35,344 bases of DNA from Lacunisphaera sp. (GCA_029945855.1 JAQSDJ010000096.1:1-35344), one strand, 5' to 3'; positions 1 to 6,775 are shown, numbered from the stretch's first letter. Numbers and translations: made by a program. Notes: generated by a model from the sequence alone, not told the origin.

Positions 1-86
1 CGTATCAAACTCCTCAGACTTTATCCGAAATTATAGACGTTACGGGATACTAGGGAGTGTCTTCAAGCCCTCAAACTCCCGCGAGT

Positions 87-306
87 TTAACCACGAATGC
101 TCCGCCTAACGGCTTCGCTGGGATGAGCCCTCCGCCTAATCGGCTTCGGTTTTGGTCCGGAGACGCGGCTAATCGCCACGGGGAATCCAAGCCGATCTGG
201 CCTCCCGTTTCAGTCGGCGATTAGCCGACCCCCGAAATCCCACGCGAAGCCGATTAGGCGAAGCTCACCAAGTAGCAGCGCCGTTAGGCGATGCATTCGT
301 GGTTAA
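87..306. repeat. Large nested inverted repeat (REP/MITE-like)
   Basis: Three pairs of inverted arms are nested around a common centre. The outer pair is ttaaccacgaatgc plus cgcctaacggc (87-113) against gccgttaggcg plus gcattcgtggttaa (280-306). The middle pair is cgcctaatcggcttcg (133-148) against its exact complement (245-260). The inner pair is cggctaatcgcc (166-177) against ggcgattagccg (216-227). The DNA between arms is partly complementary, so the whole 220 bp could fold into one long imperfect hairpin. The unit cgcctaa(t)cggcttcg also occurs as a direct repeat at 103 and 133. It lies about 50 bp from a transposase remnant of the RAYT type, which is known to act on such palindromes. Confidence 0.8.
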
Positions 307-356
307 AAAAACTCTGCGTTTGTCCGGTCCTTCGCCGTTTGGAATTGGGGGTCTGA

Positions 357-584
357 ATACACGCCCTAGCCCCTTGGCAAGGATACCAAACGAAAACCCT
401 GCGCATAGGTTGGCAGGGAAATTACTTTGATCACCGGATACGCAATCGACACGAGCTGGAGGAGAAAGCCACTTATCTCCGACTGAATCCGGTCAGGAAA
501 GGCCTGTGCGATAAAGAGGCGGATTGGCCTTGGGTGCTATCGTGTCCTCGTGAAAACCCGGCCGGAGGCCGGGTTCCACCTTAA
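357..584 (+). pseudogene. REP-associated tyrosine transposase (RAYT), C-terminal remnant
   Basis: An open frame without a start codon runs from just after an in-frame TGA (354-356) to a TAA at 582-584. Its translation includes WQGNYFDHRIRN and, after a helix with ELEEKATYLRL, NPVRKGL and then DWPWVLS. This order (WQ..YFDH, about 25 residues, NPVR.GL, .WPW) is the typical C-terminal end of RAYT/IS200-like Y1 transposases. The N-terminal part with the HUH motif and catalytic tyrosine is not visible upstream, where only the 87-306 palindrome is found. I read it as a truncated, inactive copy. The last codons run into a hairpin (555-575) and the glnII terminator. The family call rests on remembered motifs, not a search. 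Confidence 0.75.
555..575. repeat. Perfect short hairpin next to glnII terminator
   Basis: The arms aacccggcc (555-563) and ggccgggtt (567-575) pair perfectly around the 3-base loop gga. The hairpin lies just beyond the glnII terminator and inside the end of the RAYT remnant frame. It may be a second, tandem termination hairpin for the minus strand or another small palindromic repeat. Confidence 0.6.
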
Positions 585-616
585 AACAAAAGCCGCCCGG
601 TTGCCCGGGCGGCTTT
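583..616 (-). terminator. Rho-independent terminator of glnII
   Basis: On the minus strand agccgcccgg (complement of 605-614) pairs with ccgggcggct (complement of 591-600) around a 4-base loop, followed by tttgttttaa. A GC-rich stem of 10 bp plus a U-rich tail, 23 bases after the glnII stop codon, is a standard intrinsic terminator. Confidence 0.85.
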
Positions 617-638
617 GCAAGACAGGCGTGGCGCGCGC

Positions 639-1670
639 TTACTTGGTCGGGACGCTCTGGATCGTCTTGAGGATCCGGCCGGCGACCAGATACGGGTCGG
701 CGGCGGAATTCGGACGACGGTCCTCGAGGTAGCCCTTGTAGCCGCTCTTGACGAAGCTGTGCGGCACGCGGATCGAGGCGCCGCGGTCGGCGACCCCGTA
801 GGTGAACTTGTCGATCGACTGCGTTTCGTGCAGGCCGGTGAGGCGGAGGTGGTTCTCCGGACCGTAGACGGCGATGTGCTCGTCCATGTGCTTGCTGAAG
901 GCGGCCATGAGCTTTTCGAAGTATTCCTTCCCGCCGACGTCGCGCATGTGCGTGGTCGAGAAGTTGGAGTGCATGCCGGAGCCGTTCCAGTCGAGCGGCT
1001 GCGCGAAGGGGGCCAGGATCGGCTTGCAGCGCCACTCGATGTCGATGGCGTAGGCCTCGCACAGGCGGGTGAGAATGTAGCGGGCGACCCACATCTGGTC
1101 GGCCGCGCTCTTGGAGCCCTTGCCGAAGATCTGGAACTCCCACTGGCCCTTCGCCACCTCGGCGTTGATGCCCTCGATATTGATCCCGGCGTCAAGACAG
1201 AGGTCGATGTGCTTCTCGACGATCTCGCGGGCGACGGTGCCCACGTTGCGGTAGCCCACGCCGGTGTAATACGGGCCCTGCGGGGCGGGGAAGCCGTCCT
1301 TCGGGAAGCCGAGGGGAGCGCCGTCCTTGTAGAAGAAATATTCCTGCTCGAAGCCAAACCAGGTGCCCTCGTCATCCGGGATCGTGGCGCGGGAATTGGA
1401 CGGATGGGCCTCGCCGGTGTGGAGATAGGTCTCGCACATCACGAGGACGCCGTTCTTGCGCGTGCTGTCGGGGAAAACCGCGACGGGCTTCAACACCACG
1501 TCGGAGCTCTTGCCCTCGGCCTGCTGCGTCGAGCTGCCGTCGAAGCCCCACTCGGGCAATTCGGCGAGCTTCGGGAAGCTGGCGAATTCCTTGATCTGGG
1601 TCTTGCTGCGCAAGCTGGCCAGCGGGGTGTAGCCGTCGAGCCAGATGTATTCCAATTTGTATTTAGCCAT
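639..1670 (-). CDS. glnII: Glutamine synthetase, GSII (eukaryote-like) type
   Basis: Joins ammonia to glutamate using ATP, the main ammonium assimilation step in the cytoplasm. The 343-residue length, the N-terminal beta-grasp segment with WGFDGSSTQQAEG, the catalytic-domain stretches NAEVAKGQWEFQIF, WNGSGMHSNFST and the C-terminal PENHLRLTGLHET and DRGASIRVP all fit the short GSII family, not the roughly 470-residue GSI usual in bacteria. No adenylylation-loop tyrosine region of GSI is expected. I start at the ATG giving MAKYKLEYIWLDG; the frame is open 37 codons further upstream but that part has no family resemblance. No Shine-Dalgarno sequence precedes the start. A strong intrinsic terminator follows. 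The neighbouring kinase/PP2C gene is divergent, so glnII is probably monocistronic. Confidence 0.95.
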   Translation of the reverse strand: MAKYKLEYIWLDGYTPLASLRSKTQIKEFASFPKLAELPEWGFDGSSTQQAEGKSSDVVLKPVAVFPDSTRKNGVLVMCETYLHTGEAHPSNSRATIPDDEGTWFGFEQEYFFYKDGAPLGFPKDGFPAPQGPYYTGVGYRNVGTVAREIVEKHIDLCLDAGINIEGINAEVAKGQWEFQIFGKGSKSAADQMWVARYILTRLCEAYAIDIEWRCKPILAPFAQPLDWNGSGMHSNFSTTHMRDVGGKEYFEKLMAAFSKHMDEHIAVYGPENHLRLTGLHETQSIDKFTYGVADRGASIRVPHSFVKSGYKGYLEDRRPNSAADPYLVAGRILKTIQSVPTK

Positions 1671-1878
1671 GATGTTTTTGGTTTTGGGAGAGGTAGGGCA
1701 TCGACCAAACCCGGCGACAGGGAAGCTGCCGAGGTCGGAGGAAACCTGCGGGCAATTCAGCACCTCACATGCCAGAGGCAAAGAGAATTTCGGGACATGA
1801 CTCGGGTTTTACAATTATTCCCGGGCACGGTGTTTTCGGGCCGGCAATACCGCTCTTGCCTCCTGCGTCCGGGGCTGG

Positions 1879-3132
1879 ATGTTGGCCTCGGCAACCATGC
1901 ACGAGATCAAGGACACCCAGCGCGCGCAGGTGCGCATCGGCTTTGACGGCCGGGTCTACAAAACCTTCCGGGGCCGGGAAGCCTATGTGCGCTTCGAGAA
2001 CGAGGTTCGGGTGCTCCGTTACCTGCAGGATCGTGGCTGCCCGTTTGTCCCGAAGCTGCTGGAGGTCAACGAGGCCGAGCTCAGCCTCGTAACCACCAAT
2101 TGCGGCACCCGCGTGGACCATCTCGGGGCGGACCGGATGAAGGAACTCTTCGCCGAGCTCGAGACCTTCGGTGTCCGCCACGACGACCAGGACATGCGCA
2201 ACGTGACCTACCGGCGGAGCGACGGGCGGTTCTGCATCATCGATTTTGAGTTCGCCACCCTGCTGGATCCCGCCGCCCATGCGGACCGGCCCGAGGCCCT
2301 GAGCGTGCGCTGGTCCGGCCTCAGCCACCGCGGCCATGTGCGGCCGAACAACGAGGACACGTTCCTCGCCCTCGAATTCGACGGCAAGGAGGCCCACTAC
2401 CTCGGCAAGCTCGGCGAGGGCTCGCTCGCGAAGACCGACTTCGTGTTTTCCGTCAGCGACGGCATGGGCGGCGCCAAGGCGGGCGAGTTCGCCAGCCGCA
2501 TCACCCGCGACAAGATCACCCATCTGCTGCCCAAAAGCTTCCGCACCGCCGCCCCGGGCCCGTCCAGCGGCTATGACCGGATCCTGGACGAACTCTTGCA
2601 CGAGATTCATGACGACCTGCTGAAGCTCGGCGAATCCTACGAGGAATGCCACGGCATGGGCACGACCCTCAGCCTCGTCTGGCTGACGCCGGGCTGGATG
2701 TATTTCGGTCACATCGGGGACAGCCGCATCTATCACCTCCCGCCCGCCGGCGGCCTGCACCAGCTCAGCCACGACCACGGCCACGCCGGCTGGCTGCGCC
2801 GCAGCGGCAAGATCAACGAGCGCGAGGCGCGCACGCACCCGATGCGCAACGCCCTCCACCAGGCCCTCGGGGCCGGCCACCAGATCATCCACCCGCAGTT
2901 CGGCGCCTACCCCTGCGGCCCGGGCGACCGCTATCTCCTGTGCTCCGACGGTCTCATCGACTGCCTGTGGGACCAGCACCTCGACGAGATCCTGCACGAC
3001 CCCGATCCCGCGCCGCCGGCCCAACGCCTGCTCAAGGCCGCCCTGGAGCGCGCCGCCCGCGACAACATCACCGCCCTGGTCGTCGAGGGTTTGCCGGGCG
3101 ACGGGCCCGGACAAACACCGGCCGGCCAGTAG
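1879..3132 (+). CDS. Fusion of a minimal protein-kinase-like domain and a PP2C-type phosphatase
   Basis: Residues 20-130 resemble a stripped-down kinase fold. A candidate ATP lysine lies in VYKTF (K28), with acidic residues at 40-42, a catalytic-loop pattern H101-x-D103-x4-N108 aligning with HRDLKPEN, and IIDFEF with D122 where kinases have DFG. The rest of a C-lobe is absent. Residues about 145-408 form a PP2C (PPM) Ser/Thr phosphatase with RPNNEDTF, SDGMGGAKAG (D194), GMGTTLSL, GHIGDSRIYHL, CSDGLIDCL (D357) and DNITALVV (D395), so all metal-binding aspartates appear present. The likely role is cytoplasmic Ser/Thr signalling; the kinase half may be regulatory or a small-molecule kinase relative. 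An alternative start is the ATG at 1897. The next gene follows after 25 bp on the same strand. Confidence 0.9.
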   Translation: MLASATMHEIKDTQRAQVRIGFDGRVYKTFRGREAYVRFENEVRVLRYLQDRGCPFVPKLLEVNEAELSLVTTNCGTRVDHLGADRMKELFAELETFGVRHDDQDMRNVTYRRSDGRFCIIDFEFATLLDPAAHADRPEALSVRWSGLSHRGHVRPNNEDTFLALEFDGKEAHYLGKLGEGSLAKTDFVFSVSDGMGGAKAGEFASRITRDKITHLLPKSFRTAAPGPSSGYDRILDELLHEIHDDLLKLGESYEECHGMGTTLSLVWLTPGWMYFGHIGDSRIYHLPPAGGLHQLSHDHGHAGWLRRSGKINEREARTHPMRNALHQALGAGHQIIHPQFGAYPCGPGDRYLLCSDGLIDCLWDQHLDEILHDPDPAPPAQRLLKAALERAARDNITALVVEGLPGDGPGQTPAGQ

Positions 3133-3157
3133 GCCGGAACGGTGCAGCTGAATTTCC

Positions 3158-3517
3158 ATGATCCGCGTCTTTGTTTACGGCACACTCAAGCGTGGCGGGG
3201 GCAACCACTCGTATCTCGCCGGCCAGCAGTTTCTCGGCCCCGCCCGCACGCCGCCAGGCTTCACGCTTTACTCGCTCGGCGACTATCCCGGCATGGTGCG
3301 GGCGCCGGATGACACCGCCGGCGTGACCGGCGAATTGTGGGCCGTGGACATCGGCTGCCTGCGGCGGCTGGACAAACTCGAGGGCGTGACGGAAAAACTA
3401 TACGAACGCGTGGCCATCAGGCTCGAGCCGCCCTGCGCAGACGATCCGGCCGAGACCTATCTCTACCTCCACGACCTCACGGGACGACCGGTGCTGGGCC
3501 CGGAGTTCAGGATTTGA
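3158..3517 (+). CDS. Gamma-glutamylcyclotransferase-like (AIG2/GGCT fold) protein
   Basis: A 119-residue protein beginning MIRVFVYGTLKRGGGN, the substrate-loop YGTLK(R)G signature of the GGCT/AIG2 superfamily. YLAG, GFTLYSLGDYPGMV and VTGELWAVD follow in the expected order, and LDKLEGV supplies the conserved glutamate used as general acid/base. Members release 5-oxoproline from gamma-glutamyl compounds or act on related amines; the exact substrate cannot be read from sequence. It sits 25 bp after the PP2C fusion and is probably co-transcribed with it. Its last 11 bases overlap the end of the convergent dnaX tau frame (stop at 3507-3509), an unusual tail-to-tail overlap. Confidence 0.9.
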   Translation: MIRVFVYGTLKRGGGNHSYLAGQQFLGPARTPPGFTLYSLGDYPGMVRAPDDTAGVTGELWAVDIGCLRRLDKLEGVTEKLYERVAIRLEPPCADDPAETYLYLHDLTGRPVLGPEFRI

Positions 3518-4975
3518 GCGCCGACTTGGGCATGCGTTTCACGGTCACGAACCGGGCGCGGAACAATTCCTCCATCAATGCACGGGCCGGCGCCGGGATG
3601 CGGTTCACCAAATCCTCCATCGGCGGCAGATCCGCCTTCGGCTCCTCCGGCGCTTCCAGGTGCTCCAGCGCGGGCGTGATGATGCCCATCTCGCGTTCCT
3701 GGGCGAGCAACACCGCTTCCTCCTCGGACGACGGCCCGGCCGGCGCCTCGGCTGCGATCACACTGGCCGGCGCCTCCTCTTCCTCTGTCTTCTGTCCTCC
3801 GTTTTCTGTCTTCTGAGCCTCAGCCGCCCGCGTCAGTCGTTTTTTTTTGAGCCGTCCGCGGGGAGGCTGTCCGCCATCGTGGCGATTTCCTTGATGAGCG
3901 AGTCGATGGCCCGCGCCCGGCTGGCCTCGACGGCCTTGAGCAGCGCCACCTCGAAATTGATCTTCTCCGACAGGCCGTGCTTCACGCCGGCCTCGCCCTC
4001 GCGCAGGCCGTCGAGCAGACGGGTCAGCTGCTCGGTGGTCATCGGCGTGCCGAGCCGGCTGCTGTGGCCGCCCTTGGCGATGGAATCGAGCAGCGCGTCG
4101 CGCACGTGGCCCTGCACGTCGACCAGCAGGCGGTAAAGGTCGCGGCCGTTCTCGTCGCAATCGTCGACGATCTCCACGAGCTTGCGGTGGTCGCCGGCGG
4201 CGAGCGCGGCGGCGAGCGCGGCGATCTTGTCCGCCGCCACCAGCCCGTAGACATCGAGCACGTCGGCCTCGCCGACCTCGGTGCCGCAGAAGGAAATCAT
4301 CTGGTCAAAAATGGACTGGGCGTCGCGCATGCCGCCATCGGCCATGCGGGCGATGCTCGCCAGGGCGGCATCGCTCACCTTGATCTTCTCGGCCGCGGCG
4401 ATCTTCTTCAGCCGCTGCACGATGAGTTCGCTCGGGATCGGCTTCAGGTCGAAGCGCTGGCAGCGCGAGATGATCGTCGGCAGCACCTTCTGCACGTCGG
4501 TCGTGGCGAAGATGAACTTCACGTGCGCCGGCGGCTCCTCGAGCGTCTTGAGCAGCGCGTTGAACGCCTGGTTCGAGAGCATGTGCACCTCGTCGATGAT
4601 GTAGACCTTGAACTTGCCCTGCGCCGGGGCGTAGCGGACGGTGTCGCGCAGCTCGCGCACCTGCTCGATGCCGTTGTTCGAGGCGCCGTCGATCTCGATG
4701 ACGTCGAGGCACGAGCCGTCAGCGATGGACTGGGCGATGGGATCGTTGACGTCGAAGTCGGCCTTCGGGCCGCCGGTGACGTTGAGGGCCTTGGCGAAAA
4801 TGCGCGCGGTGCTCGTCTTGCCCGTGCCGCGCGGGCCGACAAACAGGTAGGCGTGCGCGATGCGGTTGCGGGCGATGGCGTTCTTCAGCGTCCGGACGAC
4901 ATGGTCCTGCCCCACGACGTCGTCGAAGGTCTGCGGGCGCCACTTGCGGGCGATGACTTGGTAGGCGGAGGACAT
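3507..4975 (-). CDS. dnaX: DNA polymerase III tau subunit, made by -1 frameshift in dnaX
   Basis: If the ribosome or polymerase slips by -1 on the A9 run (3840-3848), the dnaX frame continues past the gamma stop to a TGA at 3507-3509. This gives 490 codons (489 residues). The extension is a low-complexity acidic linker ([15 protein letters not shown]) followed by a predicted helical tail containing [19 protein letters not shown], plausibly the part that binds the polymerase alpha subunit or helicase as tau domains IV and V do. Codon use in the extension looks coding and the frame is open throughout, which argues against a chance ORF. The linker contains a direct repeat of ctgtcttctg (plus-strand sense). 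Its end overlaps the convergent cyclotransferase gene by 11 bp. Confidence 0.75.
3833..4975 (-). CDS. dnaX: DNA polymerase III gamma subunit (clamp loader ATPase)
   Basis: The 380-residue zero-frame product of dnaX, the clamp-loader motor that opens the beta clamp with delta and delta-prime. It begins [19 protein letters not shown], the conserved RKxRPxxFxxxxGQ start, then Walker [10 protein letters not shown], Walker B with DEVHMLS, and the SRC arginine-finger motif in ISRCQRFDL. The zinc module between Walker A and B is altered: aligned with the E. coli protein without gaps, the four cysteine ligands become V, D, D and A, so zinc binding is unlikely. The product ends just after a run of nine A residues that can produce tau. 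The SRP RNA gene lies 95 bp upstream on the same strand. Confidence 0.95.
   Translation of the reverse strand: MSSAYQVIARKWRPQTFDDVVGQDHVVRTLKNAIARNRIAHAYLFVGPRGTGKTSTARIFAKALNVTGGPKADFDVNDPIAQSIADGSCLDVIEIDGASNNGIEQVRELRDTVRYAPAQGKFKVYIIDEVHMLSNQAFNALLKTLEEPPAHVKFIFATTDVQKVLPTIISRCQRFDLKPIPSELIVQRLKKIAAAEKIKVSDAALASIARMADGGMRDAQSIFDQMISFCGTEVGEADVLDVYGLVAADKIAALAAALAAGDHRKLVEIVDDCDENGRDLYRLLVDVQGHVRDALLDSIAKGGHSSRLGTPMTTEQLTRLLDGLREGEAGVKHGLSEKINFEVALLKAVEASRARAIDSLIKEIATMADSLPADGSKKND
3839..3848 (-). promoter_or_regulatory. dnaX slippery site (A9 run, A-AAA-AAC)
   Basis: The minus strand carries nine A residues followed by C. In the gamma frame the codons read TCA AAA AAA AAC GAC TGA, so the heptamer A AAA AAC is phased exactly as the X XXY YYZ signal for -1 ribosomal slippage. 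Nine A residues are also long enough for transcriptional slippage, as known for Thermus thermophilus dnaX. I see only a weak 4 bp hairpin just downstream, so slippage during transcription is at least as likely. Confidence 0.75.
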
Positions 4976-4984
4976 GAAGGGCGG

Positions 4985-5070
4985 AAAGACTGAAAGGCTG
5001 AAGGACTGAAAAATCCAGCCCGCGTTTCCGATTTCTTTCAGCCCTGCAGTTATTCGCCCCTCAATCCTTC
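4985..5070. repeat. CTGAAAG-type short repeats, inverted, between dnaX and SRP RNA gene
   Basis: The left part (4985-5012) contains repeated units gactgaaag, gctgaag, gactgaaaa. The right part (5033-5069) carries the complementary type (tttcagccctgcag, cctcaatccttc). The arrangement, tandem units on one side and their complements on the other, mirrors the GTAG heptad elements elsewhere in this window. It forms the leader of dnaX. Confidence 0.45.
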
Positions 5071-5178
5071 AAAAAAAGTGGCCAGGCAATCCACGGCACT
5101 GGCAGGACGTCGTCACCGTTGCTGCCTTCCGGCCCTGGCGGGGTTCACGCGCCTGCGCATGCATGGCGCCTGGCCGAC
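5071..5178 (-). ncRNA. ffs: Signal recognition particle RNA (bacterial small/4.5S type)
   Basis: The minus strand contains the SRP domain IV core: gtgaaccccgccagg, then gccggaaggcagcaacggt, closely matching the conserved GUGAACCCCGCCAGG / CCGGAAGGnAGCAACGGU of bacterial SRP RNAs. The ends gtcggccaggc (5' side, 5168-5178) and gcctggccac (3' side, 5078-5087) pair to close the long hairpin, which is followed by seven U residues (5071-5077), giving an intrinsic terminator. The RNA is about 100 nt, consistent with the short bacterial form. It partners with Ffh to target membrane proteins. A position near dnaX is common in bacteria. Confidence 0.88.
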
Positions 5179-5183
5179 GCGGA

Positions 5184-5211
5184 CCGTAGGTCACACCCTC
5201 GCTCTTTCAAC
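5184..5211 (-). promoter_or_regulatory. Possible sigma-70 promoter of the SRP RNA gene
   Basis: On the minus strand ttgaaa (complement of about 5206-5211) is followed after 16 bases by tacggt, a few bases before the predicted 5' end of the SRP RNA. The -35 match is good (5 of 6) and the -10 match is poor (3 of 6). It is listed because it is the only candidate in the short gap after the upstream terminator. Confidence 0.3.
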
Positions 5212-5212
5212 T

Positions 5213-5244
5213 AAAATAAAAAACGGGCGCCGTTTCAGGCGCCC
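5213..5244 (-). terminator. Rho-independent terminator of the ECF sigma operon
   Basis: On the minus strand gggcgcc pairs with ggcgccc around tgaaac (5225-5244), followed by gttttttatttt. It lies 20 bases after the stop of the LTxxQ protein gene, so it ends that operon and insulates the SRP RNA gene from it. Confidence 0.88.
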
Positions 5245-5263
5245 GGGACGGGACGAGGACCGC

Positions 5264-5761
5264 TCAATGGCCCGGTGGCTTGTCCGGCGGCGAGGGGGGC
5301 GGTTTCGCGCCCGGCGGGCGGTCACGGGGCGGACGGGATCCGTCCTCGGGGCGGCCGGCATTGGCCCGCTTGGCCTTCTCGGCCTTCTCCCGCGCCTCCC
5401 GCATTTCCCGCATTTCGTGATTCATCTGCTCAAATTTGGCGCGCTGTTCCGGCGTGAGGTTCGCCGAGATCTCCCGCTGCATCCCTTCCACCACAGTCTT
5501 GGTCTCCTCCAGGGAACTGTTCCGGATCCGGTTCAGGTGCTCCATGTTGCGCTTCACAATCGGGCGCATCAGCTCATCCTGTTCCGGGGTCAGCGCCAGG
5601 CGGTCGTGCAGGCGCTTCAAATGCCTCGGGGCCCACTCCTCCGGCACGGGGCGGTTCACGAGCTTGTCCTTGCAGACCCGCAAGGTCACGAATCCGCCCG
5701 CCACGCCGCCGGCCGCGAAGATCCCGATCAGGACGAGGATGACTTGCCAGGGCTTGTTCAT
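5264..5761 (-). CDS. Membrane-anchored periplasmic LTxxQ (Spy/CnrX-like) protein
   Basis: A 165-residue protein with an N-terminal membrane segment (VILVLIGIFAAGGVAGGFV, residues 7-25) and a helical extracytoplasmic part with two LTxxQ motifs, LTPEQDELMRPIV and LTPEQRAKFEQM, typical of Spy/CpxP and heavy-metal sensor proteins such as CnrX. The C-terminus is proline-rich and disordered (PPGAKPPPSPPDKPPGH). It is the last gene of a three-gene operon after an ECF sigma factor and a small membrane protein, with its ATG 3 bases from the preceding stop. Inference: it senses envelope stress or metals and controls the sigma factor, as in Cnr-like systems; a chaperone-only role is also possible. Confidence 0.85.
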   Translation of the reverse strand: MNKPWQVILVLIGIFAAGGVAGGFVTLRVCKDKLVNRPVPEEWAPRHLKRLHDRLALTPEQDELMRPIVKRNMEHLNRIRNSSLEETKTVVEGMQREISANLTPEQRAKFEQMNHEMREMREAREKAEKAKRANAGRPEDGSRPPRDRPPGAKPPPSPPDKPPGH

Positions 5762-5763
5762 GC

Positions 5764-6060
5764 TCAGGAGATGTCCAGCAGCTCGACGATCGAGTCGGCG
5801 GTGCCGGTGGCATAGATGTCGGTCTGGTCGGACGTAAGGATCGAGTAGTTGAAGGCGGCCGAGGCCATGCCGAAAACGGCCGCGACCACGAGGCCGCGCA
5901 GGGCGAAATGCTCGATGAACGCCCACGGGCCTGCTGCCGGGGCTGTGGCGGCCCGGGCCGCCACGCGCGTGGCAAACCCGAACGGGGCCGCGGCGGGGTC
6001 AACGGGGGCCGACCGCGCGAGGGCGGTGAGTTTCTGCCATTGGTGGTCGAATGTGCTCAT
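5764..6060 (-). CDS. Small single-pass membrane protein, possible anti-sigma factor
   Basis: A 98-residue protein not recognised by family. It has a soluble N-terminal part beginning MSTFDHQWQKLTALAR, one predicted membrane segment around residues 54-69 (ALRGLVVAAVFGMASA) and a short outer tail. The start codon overlaps the stop of the ECF sigma gene by 4 bases (6057-6060), implying translational coupling. Size, topology and position immediately after an ECF sigma gene and before an LTxxQ protein suggest an anti-sigma factor that holds the sigma at the membrane. No zinc-binding HxxxCxxC motif is present, so it is not the ZAS type. Confidence 0.8.
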   Translation of the reverse strand: MSTFDHQWQKLTALARSAPVDPAAAPFGFATRVAARAATAPAAGPWAFIEHFALRGLVVAAVFGMASAAFNYSILTSDQTDIYATGTADSIVELLDIS

Positions 6061-6644
6061 GACTTCTCCTTGGTTCTGAGTTCCTGGAATAATTTTTGCA
6101 ATTTCCGTCTGGCGCGAAAGGCCCGCACCTTGACCAGGGTCTGGTTCCAGCCGGTCAGCCCGCTGATCTCGGCGATCGTCTTCTGCTCGAGGTCGAGCAG
6201 CTGGATGACCAGCCGGTCGTCGGGCTTGAGCTGGCCGAGCAGCTTGTGGACGAGCTCACGCGCCGCGAGGGCGTCGCCCGGCGTGACGTCGCGTTCGTCC
6301 GTCATGACGTTGCTCAGCACCTCGGCCTCGTTCTCGGACAGGTCGGCCCAGCGGAACTCCGGCCGGCGCTTCTGGGCGCGGAGCTGGTCGATGCACGTCG
6401 TCACCGCGATCCGGGAGACCCAGTGCGGGAACGGGACGTTGCCCTGATACTGTGCGAGACGGGTGAACATTTTCAGAAAAATATCTTGGGCGAGGTCTTC
6501 CTCGGCGACGCGGCGCGGCAGGTGGGAGCGCACGATGCGGATGACGAGCGGGTAAAGGTGCTCCACGAGCTGACGCGAGGCGACCTGATCGCGTAGCCGC
6601 ACGCGTTCGAGACAACCGGGCAGGTCGAACGGTTCATCAGCCAT
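6057..6644 (-). CDS. RNA polymerase sigma factor, ECF subfamily
   Basis: A 195-residue sigma-70 family protein with only regions 2 and 4. Region 2 includes LYPLVIRIVRSHLPRRVAEE and DLAQDIFLKMFTRL (residues about 30-62), and region 2.4 includes FPHWVSRIAVTTCIDQLRA. Region 4 (about 145-187) contains DLEQKTIAEISGLTG and TLVKVRAFRARRKLQKLF, the promoter-recognition helix-turn-helix. It heads an operon with a small membrane protein and an LTxxQ periplasmic protein, so it probably drives an envelope-stress or metal regulon when released from the membrane. A good ECF-type promoter lies upstream, suggesting autoregulation. Confidence 0.95.
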   Translation of the reverse strand: MADEPFDLPGCLERVRLRDQVASRQLVEHLYPLVIRIVRSHLPRRVAEEDLAQDIFLKMFTRLAQYQGNVPFPHWVSRIAVTTCIDQLRAQKRRPEFRWADLSENEAEVLSNVMTDERDVTPGDALAARELVHKLLGQLKPDDRLVIQLLDLEQKTIAEISGLTGWNQTLVKVRAFRARRKLQKLFQELRTKEKS

Positions 6645-6674
6645 GGAGTGTGAGGCGCATCATGCACACTGCCT

Positions 6675-6703
6675 GAGACGGCCGGCCGGTCGCCGCAGTT
6701 ACC
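6675..6703 (-). promoter_or_regulatory. Candidate ECF-type promoter upstream of the sigma operon
   Basis: On the minus strand ggtaac (complement of 6698-6703) and cgtctc (complement of 6675-6680) are separated by exactly 17 bases. An AAC element and a CGTC element at that spacing are the hallmarks of ECF promoters. The site lies about 30 bases before the sigma start codon, which would allow autoregulation. It is based on pattern only. Confidence 0.4.
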
Positions 6704-6775
6704 AAGAAATTCCAGCACGGCAAGCAGTTGGGAAAGGCGAAAAGTGGCGGTCCCGCGGTCATGGCTTCGACCGGT

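Noticed and set aside
493-1143. 216-codon minus-strand frame over the glnII end
   Set aside because: It overlaps glnII out of frame and runs through its terminator; the arginine/proline-rich translation has no recognisable domain.
1671-1878. Sigma-54 promoter for glnII
   Set aside because: A TGGCA-like and a TTGC-like piece exist on the minus strand, but they are about 14 bases apart rather than the required spacing of about 5.
3833-3850. dnaX frame break as a sequencing error
   Set aside because: It cannot be excluded from one sequence, but the slippery heptamer is in correct phase and gamma/tau frameshifting is well known for dnaX, so a programmed event is preferred.
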